A DNA stretch of 64,000 nt, taken from positions 2,232,001-2,296,000 of the forward strand of contig NZ_CP006367.1 in the NCBI RefSeq assembly GCF_001442755.1. The letters run 5' to 3'. The position numbers and the translations under genes were made by a program. Origin of the DNA: Aureimonas sp. AU20. GTDB lineage: Bacteria; Pseudomonadota; Alphaproteobacteria; Rhizobiales; Rhizobiaceae. How positions within the stretch are numbered: the first letter of the stretch is position 1; each line of letters starts with the position of its first letter. The notes beneath the pieces are model-generated. The model made no database searches. It was not told the origin of the DNA and saw only the letters and a list, made by a program, of their open reading frames with translations. Positions 55,401-63,434 of this stretch are shown here, in pieces.

Positions 55401-58400
55401 GGCCACCACGCGACGAGCCGTTTCGGCGTCCTGGCGAAGCCGCTCGGCCATGTCTTCCAGACCACCGGCGAACTCGTTGGCGACGAGGGCCAGACGCTCG
55501 CGGGCGGCTTCGGCTTCGGCCCGCATGGCGAGCGACGCGCCGCCGATCTGCGTGGTGAAGCTGTTGCCTTCCAGAGCCAAGGCCTCACGGACCTCTTCGG
55601 CGTCGGTCCGCATGCGACCCGCCACATCGGCAACCGTGCGGCCCAGCGTTTCAGCTTCGCTGGCGAAGCGCTGACGCGCCTCCTCGCTGAGGTTGCGGAT
55701 GGCCTCGGCGGAGGCGGCGATGCCTTCGGCGACGCGCTCACTCTCGCCCGTCAGCTCGCTGCGAGCCATGGCCGAGACATCCTGCACCGACTGGGAAACG
55801 GCGCGGATCCGATCCTCGAACTTCGCGACCTCCTCGGCGAACTGCCCCCGAGCCTCTTCGGAGGAAGCACGGAAAACGCTGCCGAGCTCGCCGATGACGA
55901 TGGCGATCTTCTGTGTCTCGCTTTCCAGGCCGGAGCGGGCGCGGTCGGCTTCCTCGCCCATCGTGGCCGTCGCGGCGACGATCGAGTCGCGCAGCGTGTC
56001 GGCGATGTGGGCGGCGCGGCCGGTCAGGGTGCGCTCCACATTGGCGAGACCCCGCTCGAGGGTGGAGGTCATCGACTCCGTGCGCTCGTCGACGGCGAGC
56101 GCCAGCGTGACGACGCCGGCTTCCAGGGCCGCGACGATTTCCTCGCGCTTGGCTTCCAGCGAGCGAGTGACATTGCCCGTGCTCTGTTCCAGCACGCGGC
56201 GAACGTCGTCCGCCCGGTCGCCCAGCGTGGCCGCCAGCGAGCTGGCGACGTCTTCGATCGCGGAGGTCAGGTTCTCGCGGCGCTCGTCCATCGCGGCGGC
56301 GAGCTGGCCGTCGGATTCCAGGAGGGCTTCGCGCAACGATGCGATGCGCTGGTCGAGGGTCTGGGCGATGGCCGTGTGGCCCTTGTCCAACTCCTCGCCG
56401 AAGCGGACGGTGCGGTCCTGCAGATCGGTCAGGAGCGAGGACTGAGAAGCGTCGGCCAGCTCGCGCATGGCGATGACGCGCTCGTCCAGCCCGTCGAGCA
56501 GCGCGAGACGCGCGGTCTCGACGCTGTCGCGCAGCTGCGTGCCACGGCCGTCGAGGCCTTCCAGCAGCGAGGACAGGGCATTCTCGACCGCCGTGAGGAT
56601 GGTCCGAGCGCTCTGGTCGGCCTCGGTGGAGAAAGCGCCACTGCGCTGCTCCAGGCTGCCGACCAAGCTGTCGCGCGAGGCGTCGATAACGCCGCGCAAC
56701 TCGTCGACACGCGCCTTCAGGTCGTCCGCGATGCGCTCGACCGTGCCTTCGAAAGCGGCCTCGACGCCGGAAGTCTGGAGTTCGAGCCCGGCGAGGAAGG
56801 CCTGACGGCGATCGTCACCCATGGTGAGAACCGCTTCCAAGCGGCCGATCACGTCCTCACCGACGCGAGCGGTGTAGAGCTCCAAGGCTTCGGAGAGACG
56901 CTCGCCGCTGGCGCGCACGAAGGCCTCGCTCGCCGAAAGGCGGTCGGACAGGCCGGTGGCGATGGCGTTGGACCGTTCGTCAAGATCGTCAAGCAGGCGT
57001 GCCGAACGCTCGGCGATCAGATCCTGCAGAGTTGCGGTGCGCTGGTCGAACGAACCGGCGAGACCACGCGAATGCTCGTCTAGCACCACGTTGATCGCGT
57101 CGCGCTTCTCGGCGAGCAGGGCGTTGATGCGCGTGAGACGATCGTCGAGATCGGTGCCGAGCAGGGCACGGCCTTCCTCGAGCAGGCGACCGACCTTGTC
57201 CGCATGCGTCTCCAGCGACTGGCGGATTTCGATCGCCTTGCCGTCGGCGCTTGCGGCCAAGCGCGTGTCGGCCCCATCCAGGGCGCCTTCGATGCGCGTG
57301 ACGCTGGTGTCCAGCGCCTGGGTGATGGCGTTGCCACGCTCCTCCAGCGTGGCGGCCAGAGACTGCTGCGCGAAGGCGAGAGACGTGTCGATATCGGCGG
57401 CGCGGTCGTTCAGGACCGAGCCGAGCGTACCAATCCGCTGCTCGAACGTGTTGCGAAGTTCGTCCGTCTGCGACTGGAACACCGCATCGACATTGGCGAC
57501 GGCGTCGCTGGCCGTCCGGGCGATGGTCGCTTGGCCCGAGGCGAAGGCGCGCCCGATCTCGCCGGTGCGCTCGCTGAGCACGTTGGCGAACTCGCCCGTG
57601 CGCTCACGCAGAGCTTCGGAGATCCGGTCGGCGGACCGGTCGATCGCCGCAGCGCGATTCTCGATCGACGTGACCAGCGCCGTGCCCTTGCCGGACAGGG
57701 CCTCTTCGAGCTGAGCCAAGCGCTCGTCGAACCGGCCGAGAATGTCGGCGTTGCGGTCCGACAGAAGGGCGGTGGCGCGCTCGATGCGGGCGTCGAAACC
57801 CTCGTCCATCAGGCCGATGAAACGCTGCGCCTCGTTGGACAGGCGCTCGACGCGATGGTCGAGATTCTCGGCGAGCGAACCCACCAGCGCCTGGCCGTCG
57901 GCGCGCATCCGCTCCGAGCGGCTGTCGAGCGTGTCGGCGACGCTTCTGTCGAACTGCGCGCTTTCCATCGTGAGACGCTCGGCGCGCTCCGACAGGACCC
58001 GCAGGACCGTCTCGTTGGATTCGGCCAGCCGCGTGCTGGTTTGACCGTTGATGGTGGAGACGTGCTGGAGAAGTTCGGCGGAGCGCGCTTTTAGCGCGTC
58101 CATCTGCTCGGCCAGAGACCGAGCAATGTCGTCGCCGGTCTGGCGAAGCTGGCCGGTGGTGGCTTCCGCAGTCTGGCTGATGCGCTCGACGATGTTGATG
58201 CTGCTGCCCTGCAGGGCGCCGTCGACCGCGCGGCTGCGCTCGTCGAACATTTCCATCATGGCGCGGCTGCGCTCGTCATAGGCGCGAGCGATCTCGGCGC
58301 TGCGATCGTCCAAGAGCGCGTTGAGGCGGGCGGAGGCCTCCTCTACTTGCGACAGGATACGCGTGGAAACGCCGTCCACATCGCCGACGAGCCGGTCATG

Positions 58401-59573
58401 CGAACCGACGATCGAACTGCGCAGGCGTTCGGCATGCGACAGCATGGCTTCGCGCTCGGAGCCGAGATCGGCCACGAGCGAACGGATCTTCACCTCGTTG
58501 TCGGCATAGGCGCGCTCGAGCGAGGAGACCTCGGCGTTCACAAGGCCTTCCAACTCACTCATGCGGGCCAGCGCGCGTTCGACGCCTTCGCCGAGCACCG
58601 CGACTTCACGCCGAACGGCCTGTCCGACGCTGGTGACGCGCTCGGAGGCAAGGCTCTCCGGCTCGGCCAGACGTAGGGCGACCTCGGCGAGAGAGCGGCT
58701 CATGAGGCGCAGATCCTGCGACCGGCGAACCATGACCGAGAAGCCCATGATGAGCAGCGGCGGAAGAGCGATCGCGGCCGCGAGCGGCGCCAGAAGCGGA
58801 ACGATATTGGCGGTGAGGCCGGGTTCGCTTGTGAGGAAGGAATACGATGCCGAGGCCGAAAGGGCGGCCCAGCCTGCGGCGATGACGCCGCCGATCACGA
58901 GCGGGCGGTTCGACGAGCGGCGGCTGAGAAGCGCGTCCGCCATGACGGCGGCCGAGCGCTGCTCGTCGTTCGCGACATCGCTCTTGAAGTCGCGGGCCGG
59001 GCGAGCGGGCGCTTCCGCCAGGGGTGCGGCGGCGGAGCGACGCGCATCGCCGGTGGGCTGCGCCGGGGTGCGCGAGCGCCGCTCGGAACGAAGGCGCGAG
59101 CTGGCATCCGCCGCAGCCAGAACGGCCGGCGAGGTGGCCTCGGCAACTTCCGGCGAGACCTCAGCCGCTGCCGCAGGGCGCGACGCGGGCGCTTCGCTGC
59201 GAAGACCGGCGTCAGCCTGGCTCAAGGGCGCCTGTGCTACGAAGGGCTCGTCCTCGAAACGGAAATCGTCGAGGTTCGGCATCAGGTCGTCATGGTCGGG
59301 TGTCGTTGCGGCGGCCGCAGCTGGTGTGTCCAAGCCGGCGTCCTGACGCAGGGCGCGCGTCGCCTCTTCCACGCTGCGGTCGAAATCGCTCAAGGCGAAC
59401 TCGATCGAGATGTCCTCGGCCTTGAGGGTCTGCTTCTCGACATGGCCTTCGGCCTTGCCCGACAAGCGATCCGCTTCGCCGTCCGACCGCAGGAAGTCTT
59501 CGTTCTGAAGCGCCGCCTCCAGTTCGTTGACCGCTTCCTCGGAAAGCTGTTCGGCCGTCTTGATCTTCGACAT
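52434..59573 (-). CDS. gpr: Growth pole ring protein (GPR/RgsE-like), 2379 residues
   Basis: An uninterrupted 2379-codon gene from ATG 59573. Residues 1-220 are acidic and Ala/Pro-rich; two membrane helices follow (VIGGVIAAGWAALSASASYS near 228, and PLLAPLAAAIALPPLLIMGF near 260). About 1,800 residues of long coiled-coil/apolipoprotein-like helical repeats come next, with recurring units such as LDERSNAIATGLSDRL, LRERTGEFANVLSERT and TEIRGDTDR-type blocks. A Pro/Ala linker and a conserved C-terminal globular end (VSVELWDRYRNGERNVFTRR, SDTGKVYTMLAHASGRFE) finish it. In Agrobacterium the 2115-residue GPR forms a ring at the growing pole and is needed for polar growth and rod shape; RgsE of Sinorhizobium is its homologue. 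Identification rests on size, topology and repeat type. Confidence 0.85.
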   Translation of the reverse strand: MSKIKTAEQLSEEAVNELEAALQNEDFLRSDGEADRLSGKAEGHVEKQTLKAEDISIEFALSDFDRSVEEATRALRQDAGLDTPAAAAATTPDHDDLMPNLDDFRFEDEPFVAQAPLSQADAGLRSEAPASRPAAAAEVSPEVAEATSPAVLAAADASSRLRSERRSRTPAQPTGDARRSAAAPLAEAPARPARDFKSDVANDEQRSAAVMADALLSRRSSNRPLVIGGVIAAGWAALSASASYSFLTSEPGLTANIVPLLAPLAAAIALPPLLIMGFSVMVRRSQDLRLMSRSLAEVALRLAEPESLASERVTSVGQAVRREVAVLGEGVERALARMSELEGLVNAEVSSLERAYADNEVKIRSLVADLGSEREAMLSHAERLRSSIVGSHDRLVGDVDGVSTRILSQVEEASARLNALLDDRSAEIARAYDERSRAMMEMFDERSRAVDGALQGSSINIVERISQTAEATTGQLRQTGDDIARSLAEQMDALKARSAELLQHVSTINGQTSTRLAESNETVLRVLSERAERLTMESAQFDRSVADTLDSRSERMRADGQALVGSLAENLDHRVERLSNEAQRFIGLMDEGFDARIERATALLSDRNADILGRFDERLAQLEEALSGKGTALVTSIENRAAAIDRSADRISEALRERTGEFANVLSERTGEIGRAFASGQATIARTASDAVANVDAVFQSQTDELRNTFEQRIGTLGSVLNDRAADIDTSLAFAQQSLAATLEERGNAITQALDTSVTRIEGALDGADTRLAASADGKAIEIRQSLETHADKVGRLLEEGRALLGTDLDDRLTRINALLAEKRDAINVVLDEHSRGLAGSFDQRTATLQDLIAERSARLLDDLDERSNAIATGLSDRLSASEAFVRASGERLSEALELYTARVGEDVIGRLEAVLTMGDDRRQAFLAGLELQTSGVEAAFEGTVERIADDLKARVDELRGVIDASRDSLVGSLEQRSGAFSTEADQSARTILTAVENALSSLLEGLDGRGTQLRDSVETARLALLDGLDERVIAMRELADASQSSLLTDLQDRTVRFGEELDKGHTAIAQTLDQRIASLREALLESDGQLAAAMDERRENLTSAIEDVASSLAATLGDRADDVRRVLEQSTGNVTRSLEAKREEIVAALEAGVVTLALAVDERTESMTSTLERGLANVERTLTGRAAHIADTLRDSIVAATATMGEEADRARSGLESETQKIAIVIGELGSVFRASSEEARGQFAEEVAKFEDRIRAVSQSVQDVSAMARSELTGESERVAEGIAASAEAIRNLSEEARQRFASEAETLGRTVADVAGRMRTDAEEVREALALEGNSFTTQIGGASLAMRAEAEAARERLALVANEFAGGLEDMAERLRQDAETARRVVADQAVALSSDFEGAADKLRIVGNQTREQFAADANQIREEVASAAIQIRENSDVVRREVAEQAAAIVAEFQNASGHLNEAGETSRRLLLEDAGRIAEQVGSVASAMRGETDRLQQEVAEQARRIVEEVAQATDRLQTGAGETRERLAAEALRLSEELDAVALSMSEQAEAARNRLSGDAESFASRVQDAAALIRGETDRSSSTLDERAARFAAELAGLSVQLSQVLDGTTDGVREDLTQSASVLRAEIAQAAELIRNEILSVTGTMRGDASELSGTILRDAQAARENLMAEGSEITQRLSGVATAIRVEADRIREQIAESTSLFGNELAQRVSQTENHLVERAGAVGDAMGNRTRELAELLASRNSEIAHLIDTETRPIVDRLSATGSQAVEALEHAARQVAERLRSENDAIVADFVRRAEETVEHLGVSSSGLLAALDDRSGSLTSSISDARELLGRDIGAIAERLESGNSALRSLLDDAAKNMGRAESALNETGARFRDEADRVGGEIAASSERLERNVVRMDDTTAQALERLSTLGEKLGEHERMLTEAAVLLDSTQSNLQETLEGRREGLEQLASGLATRSDDVGRMLLSFEGVVDRLFAEAERRSQSVVETISGELTASLDEAGRHLEETERRSAAAAGQVRETIRGVVEEATQRFGSATTDMHRAAADIRRELENARSEIRKGVFELPEETKESTRAMRRAVSDQIRALRELTDIVTQSGRSLDVRTLDAGAGRSAAALTARSSEARAPRAPVAATTQQVQAPQRTETEAQMAGGFVSDGNLARDTRGMVETRVAVPAPAPRATDHSPLRPSAAPERADAGGNDADRQGGWVSDLLRRASQEEEDAASDDAAAPTPVATEAPIRSERSQAHVVDSLNSLSVDIARAIDHNVSVELWDRYRNGERNVFTRRLYTMKGQQTFDEIRRKYQRDASFKTAVDRYIGDFEMLLQEASRNDPDNAKSKSYLTSDTGKVYTMLAHASGRFE

Positions 59574-59965
59574 CGTGCGCCGCGCCTCGATACTCGTTAC
59601 ATTGGGTTCCTGCGGGCAGGGCGGTCATGTCGGAAACATGTCCTTAGCCTGCCTCAAGAACCACGCCACCCTCCTGCCACCGTTTGGGCGGCCTGAGGGC
59701 ATGGTCCCTGCTCTTAAAGTAAATAGAGGAGCGTCGGAAGGGAACCGGAAAAGCGGGCGAAACCTACAAGTTTAAACATTTGGTTAACGCCCTTTCATAT
59801 CTTGATAAACGGAAGTCGGTTTCGGGCTCGAAATTCGACCGGATCTCTCGTTCACGGATCGACCTTGACCAATCCGCGATAAGCTCACCATTCCAAATCC
59901 GAACGAATTTTAATTTTCCCCCGCTTTCTCAACACTCTCGCCCCGCATTGGACTGCCCTTCGACC
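59574..59965. other. Divergent promoter region between gpr and the Hpt gene
   Basis: 392 bp containing an A/T-richer part (about 59720-59920, with AAATAGAGG and TTTAAACATTTGG stretches) that should hold both promoters. A frame open from 59780 on the plus strand reads into the Hpt protein, but the residues encoded before about 59966 look non-coding. No strong palindrome was seen. Confidence 0.5.
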
Positions 59966-60310
59966 GTGTCTCAGCCTCCTGAAACCTTGCCGGACCTCGA
60001 TCGCGGGCTTCTTCTTCTCCATTGCGGCGGGGATGAAAGTTTGGCGCGGGAGATCCTCGACTTGATGCTGAGCCAGATCGAAATGGTGCGAAGCGTTCTG
60101 CCCGATGCCGATCCGGCCGCGCGCGCCGGCCTCGCCCACGGCCTCAAAGGCGCGGCGCGAAACTGCGGCGCCTCGGCTTTGGCGCAGGCGGCAGGCGAAT
60201 TGGAAAGCGATCCGTCGAGCGAAACGGCGGTAGCCGGCTTTGCCGCCGAACTCACGACCTTGGAGGGGATCCTTCGCGGCGAAGGCGAGCGAGGAAGCGC
60301 CGGCGGTTGA
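59966..60310 (+). CDS. Single-domain Hpt phosphotransfer protein
   Basis: About 114 residues if GTG 59966 is the start; a TTG at 59948 or an earlier codon is possible. The four-helix Hpt core carries the phospho-acceptor His58 in [18 protein letters not shown], with the conserved Lys-Gly after it. [20 protein letters not shown] is the preceding helix. It shuttles phosphate between a hybrid sensor kinase and a response regulator. No kinase or receiver gene is close by, so its partners lie elsewhere; it is not the ChpT type, which is longer. Confidence 0.8.
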   Translation: MSQPPETLPDLDRGLLLLHCGGDESLAREILDLMLSQIEMVRSVLPDADPAARAGLAHGLKGAARNCGASALAQAAGELESDPSSETAVAGFAAELTTLEGILRGEGERGSAGG

Positions 60311-60341
60311 CCTCTCGCGCGCACGGGTCTACCCGACAGCC

Positions 60342-60662
60342 ATGACCGCGATCGTATTCATTGCCCATGACGGCACCCGCTACGAGATCGATGCTGCCAA
60401 CGGTTCGAGCGCAATGGAGAACGCTGTTCGCAACGACGTTCCTGGCATCGACGCCGATTGCGGCGGTGCCTGCGCCTGCGCCACCTGTCACGTCTATGTC
60501 GAAGAGGCGTTCCTGCCGCTGCTTCCCCAAATGGAAGCGATGGAGGAGGACATGCTGGATTTCGCGATCGACGTGCGCGCCAATTCGCGCCTCTCTTGCC
60601 AAATCCGTGTTCGCCCGGACCTCGATGGGATCACGCTTTGTGTGCCGGAACGACAGCCCTGA
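60342..60662 (+). CDS. Adrenodoxin-type 2Fe-2S ferredoxin
   Basis: A 106-residue protein from ATG 60342. The cluster ligands are Cys40, Cys46, Cys49 and Cys86 ([17 protein letters not shown] ... SCQI), the spacing C-x5-C-x2-C of vertebrate-type ferredoxins; an additional Cys44 is present. The acidic helix [17 protein letters not shown] is the partner-docking surface. In alphaproteobacteria such ferredoxins serve P450s or Fe-S and haem pathways. It lies 31 bp after the Hpt gene, possibly on one transcript. Confidence 0.92.
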   Translation: MTAIVFIAHDGTRYEIDAANGSSAMENAVRNDVPGIDADCGGACACATCHVYVEEAFLPLLPQMEAMEEDMLDFAIDVRANSRLSCQIRVRPDLDGITLCVPERQP

Positions 60663-60689
60663 GGCTTCGTCCCGGCGAATGGATCGACG

Positions 60690-61292
60690 TTACCGAGCGG
60701 CGAGGCGGCTCATGTTCTCGTCCAGCTTTCGCTTGAGCCGTGCGTCGATCCGCTTCGATTCCGCGGCGTCGAACGCCAGCTGATCAGCATCGTGATGCTT
60801 GATCATGGCGCGAATTTCGGCGTTGGCCCGCGACTCCATCAAGCTGCAATTGGCCTCGGCGGGAAGCGAGCGGATCTTATCCTCGATGCGCTTCAGCCAG
60901 GATTTGGCGATATGGGCGTGCTCGGCCTCATGGGTCGCGATGTCGTCGCGAAGGGTCTTCCAGAGAACCCGTGTCTCGCGCGTGCTGTTGGAGGGCGCGG
61001 ACCAGCGAGGGAGCGTCGTGCGAAGATCGAGCTTCACGCGCGCCTGACCGATGCGGCAGCCGCCTGGAACGGCCTTGTAGCTCGTGTCCGACTTGAAGGA
61101 GACTTCGGTGGAGCCGGCATGGCGGTCACCTCCGCCGATGTCGGGACCCTTCATGCCGAGCTGGCGGTTCAGCTCGTCGAAGCTTTTGCCGCTCACCATG
61201 AAATAGGTTGTGTGCTCTCGAATCTCGCCCGAAAGAGCCGGCCCTGCCGACAGGGCGCCGAATACGATGCATAGGACGAGACTACGTTTCAT
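60690..61292 (-). CDS. DUF922 family predicted periplasmic Zn-protease
   Basis: A 200-residue exported protein from ATG 61292 with signal peptide LVLCIVFGALSAGPALSGE. The HExxH metal-binding motif is HEAEH (residues 121-125) within DDIATHEAEHAHIAKSWL, as in DUF922 predicted Zn-dependent proteases. The N-terminal part (TTYFMVSGKSFDELNRQLG) is the conserved family start. Two cysteines (GGCRIG and ANCSLM) may form a disulfide. Substrate unknown. Confidence 0.85.
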   Translation of the reverse strand: MKRSLVLCIVFGALSAGPALSGEIREHTTYFMVSGKSFDELNRQLGMKGPDIGGGDRHAGSTEVSFKSDTSYKAVPGGCRIGQARVKLDLRTTLPRWSAPSNSTRETRVLWKTLRDDIATHEAEHAHIAKSWLKRIEDKIRSLPAEANCSLMESRANAEIRAMIKHHDADQLAFDAAESKRIDARLKRKLDENMSRLAAR

Positions 61293-61415
61293 GCCATGCT
61301 CCCAGCTGCTTGAAACTTGCGCGCCCTACGCTATCCGAACATTGACGCGGCACAAGCCGGTTTCGTTAGGAATTTCTTGCGTGTTGTTGATTTCCACTCA
61401 GTCCCGGTCTTCCTC

Positions 61416-62282
61416 GTGATCGATCCTTCAGCCTTCGCGAGTCGAGTCTGGCTGGTGGCGCATGGGCGCCGAATCGAGCTCGGGCCGCGTTCCGTGCTGA
61501 TGGGCATTCTCAACGTGACACCGGACAGCTTCTCCGACGGCGGTCTTTATCGCGGCGACGTGACGCAGGCGGTGGAGGCGGGGCTGCGGCTGGTGGAGGA
61601 GGGAGCGGAGATCATCGACATTGGCGGGGAGTCGACGAGGCCCGGCGCCGTGCCAGTGACGCAAGAAGAAGAGCGGGCCCGTGTCCTGCCGGTGATCGAG
61701 GCGCTTGCGAAGCGCTCCGACTGCCTGATCTCCATCGACACCTATCGCAGCACCACGGCCCGGGCCGCCGTGGAACGCGGCGCCCATATCGTGAACGATG
61801 TCTGGGGCGCGCAGCGCGACCCTGCAATTGCCGGCGTGGCGGCAGAGACCGGCGCCGGTCTCTGCCTGATGCACACGGGACGCGAGCGGGAGCGGCTGCC
61901 GGACGTGATCGCGGACCAGGTGCAATTCCTAGCTACCTCGCTCGCGATCGCCTCCGAGGCAGGTGTCGCCCCGTCTCAGATTGTTCTCGATCCGGGCTTT
62001 GGATTTGCGAAGGACGGATCTGAAAATCTGGAGCTGATGATGCGGTTGGAGCAGCTTCGCCGGCTTGGCCATCCGCTTATGGTCGGCACATCGCGCAAAC
62101 GCTTCGTCAAGGGGACGCTCGTTCACGAGGCGGGCGATGCGGACGTTGCCACGGCGGCGACCAGCGTCCTGCTTCGCGAGCGCGGTGCGGCCATCTTCCG
62201 GGTCCATAAAATCGGCCCGACGCGCGATGCCCTAGCGCTAACCGACGCCGCGCTGGCGACCGTTCTGGGAGCGCAATCGTGA
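61416..62282 (+). CDS. folP: Dihydropteroate synthase
   Basis: A TIM-barrel enzyme of about 288 residues joining 6-hydroxymethyl-dihydropterin diphosphate to p-aminobenzoate. GTG 61416 is the likely start; the open frame extends to a TTG at 61317 without support. Signatures: LMGILNVTPDSFSDGGLY, DIGGESTRPGA, CLISIDTYRSTTARAA, LDPGFGFAKDG and MVGTSRKRFV. It lacks nothing of the pterin and sulfonamide-binding loops. Its stop overlaps the GTG of folK. Confidence 0.93.
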   Translation: MIDPSAFASRVWLVAHGRRIELGPRSVLMGILNVTPDSFSDGGLYRGDVTQAVEAGLRLVEEGAEIIDIGGESTRPGAVPVTQEEERARVLPVIEALAKRSDCLISIDTYRSTTARAAVERGAHIVNDVWGAQRDPAIAGVAAETGAGLCLMHTGRERERLPDVIADQVQFLATSLAIASEAGVAPSQIVLDPGFGFAKDGSENLELMMRLEQLRRLGHPLMVGTSRKRFVKGTLVHEAGDADVATAATSVLLRERGAAIFRVHKIGPTRDALALTDAALATVLGAQS

Positions 62283-62812
62283 GCCAGGCTTGGATCGGGC
62301 TTGGTGGCAATCTCGGGGACCCGCTACGCCAAATGGCAGAGGCACTTCGGCGTTTGGATGCAGGCCCGGACGTGTCGGTGGAAATCGTCTCGCCGGTTTA
62401 TCGAACCCCGCCTTGGGGCAAGACCGATCAGCCGGATTTCCTGAACTGCTGCGCCGGACTGATCACGTCCTTGGACGCGGACAGCTTGCTGACACTGTGC
62501 CTTGCGACCGAGCGGGCGCTTCATCGCGAGCGGAACGAGCGCTGGGGGCCTCGAACGATCGACATCGATCTTCTCGATCACGATGGCTCCAGAATGCGCA
62601 CGGACAGTCTGGAACTGCCGCATCCGCGTCTGACGCAGCGCGCCTTCGTTCTTGTGCCGCTGGCCGAGATCGCGCCCGATCTGCAAATCGCCGGAAGGCG
62701 CGTGCAGCATTTGCGCGCCTTAGTGGAAACAGGCGGGATCGATCTGTTCCAGCCCGGCGGGGATTGGTGGCGGCAGGATGAGCCGAGCGTCAGTCGATCG
62801 ACGCGCGCTTGA
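62279..62812 (+). CDS. folK: 2-amino-4-hydroxy-6-hydroxymethyldihydropteridine pyrophosphokinase
   Basis: A 177-residue enzyme from GTG 62279 overlapping folP (GTGA). It transfers pyrophosphate from ATP to hydroxymethyl-dihydropterin, giving the folP substrate. Motifs: WIGLGGNLGDPLRQM, YRTPPWGKTDQPDFLNCCAG, RNERWGPRTIDIDLLDHDG and ELPHPRLTQRAFVLVPLAE. The usual folB (dihydroneopterin aldolase) between folP and folK is absent. The end overlaps the next, convergent gene by 23 bp. Confidence 0.95.
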   Translation: MSQAWIGLGGNLGDPLRQMAEALRRLDAGPDVSVEIVSPVYRTPPWGKTDQPDFLNCCAGLITSLDADSLLTLCLATERALHRERNERWGPRTIDIDLLDHDGSRMRTDSLELPHPRLTQRAFVLVPLAEIAPDLQIAGRRVQHLRALVETGGIDLFQPGGDWWRQDEPSVSRSTRA

Positions 62813-63323
62813 CGCTTTCGTCGCGCTTCAACTGCATGCCGATCACCGGCACGAGTTCGTTGGCGACCTGCACCGAGATCGTCACCTGGAGCTTTTCCTT
62901 ATCCTTGCCGTCGAGGCGGGCGACCATCGCGCCCTTGAGCTGCTTGCGGTCGAGCCCGACGACGATTTTGTCGCCCGAAACGTCACCCGACACGATGTCG
63001 AGGCCCTTGCCGGCGGAGCCGTCCAGGAACGAGCCCTTGTAGGATGAGCCGCCCTTGATGAAGGTCGCGGTCATCGGCTGCGAGAACATGCCGACCCGGC
63101 AGGTCCCGTCGAGCGACATGCCGACGTCTTTGGCGGTCTTGGCGCCGCTGAGGTCGCAGACGAACTTCGTGCCTTTGTACTTGCCGGCGACGATCTCGCC
63201 CGGACCGACCCAGCGCCCGAATACACTTTGGAAAAAGGCCTCGTCCTTATCGGCGGCGGATGCCGGGACGGCAACGCCGGACAGAACCAGAAGCGCGAGG
63301 CTGGCAGCGAAGGGGCGAACCAT
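62790..63323 (-). CDS. Exported hypothetical protein (177 aa)
   Basis: From ATG 63323 with signal peptide FAASLALLVLSGVAVPASAA. The mature part (FGRWVGPGEIVAGKYKGTKF, VGMSLDGTCRVGMFSQPMTA, SSYKGSFLDGSAGKGLDIVS) is beta-rich with one Cys pair (VCDLSG and GTCRVG). It resembles rhizobial exported proteins of unknown function with a lipocalin-like feel; no family can be named with confidence. Convergent overlap with folK. Confidence 0.7.
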   Translation of the reverse strand: MVRPFAASLALLVLSGVAVPASAADKDEAFFQSVFGRWVGPGEIVAGKYKGTKFVCDLSGAKTAKDVGMSLDGTCRVGMFSQPMTATFIKGGSSYKGSFLDGSAGKGLDIVSGDVSGDKIVVGLDRKQLKGAMVARLDGKDKEKLQVTISVQVANELVPVIGMQLKRDESVKRASID

Positions 63324-63434
63324 GGTGGACCTTCCGGCACGTGCGGGATGCGGATCGATGGTCCTTTTATCACGCCGGAGGGTTAATCAAATCTTTCTCG
63401 TAACGGCTCCGCGACGGGATGTTGCGGGAAGGTC

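Noticed and set aside
55179..57083. 634-codon open frame on the plus strand inside the giant gene
   Set aside because: It is antisense to the gpr coiled-coil repeats; high GC and repetitive codons leave it open. Its translation is Gly/Arg/Asp repetitive without a family.
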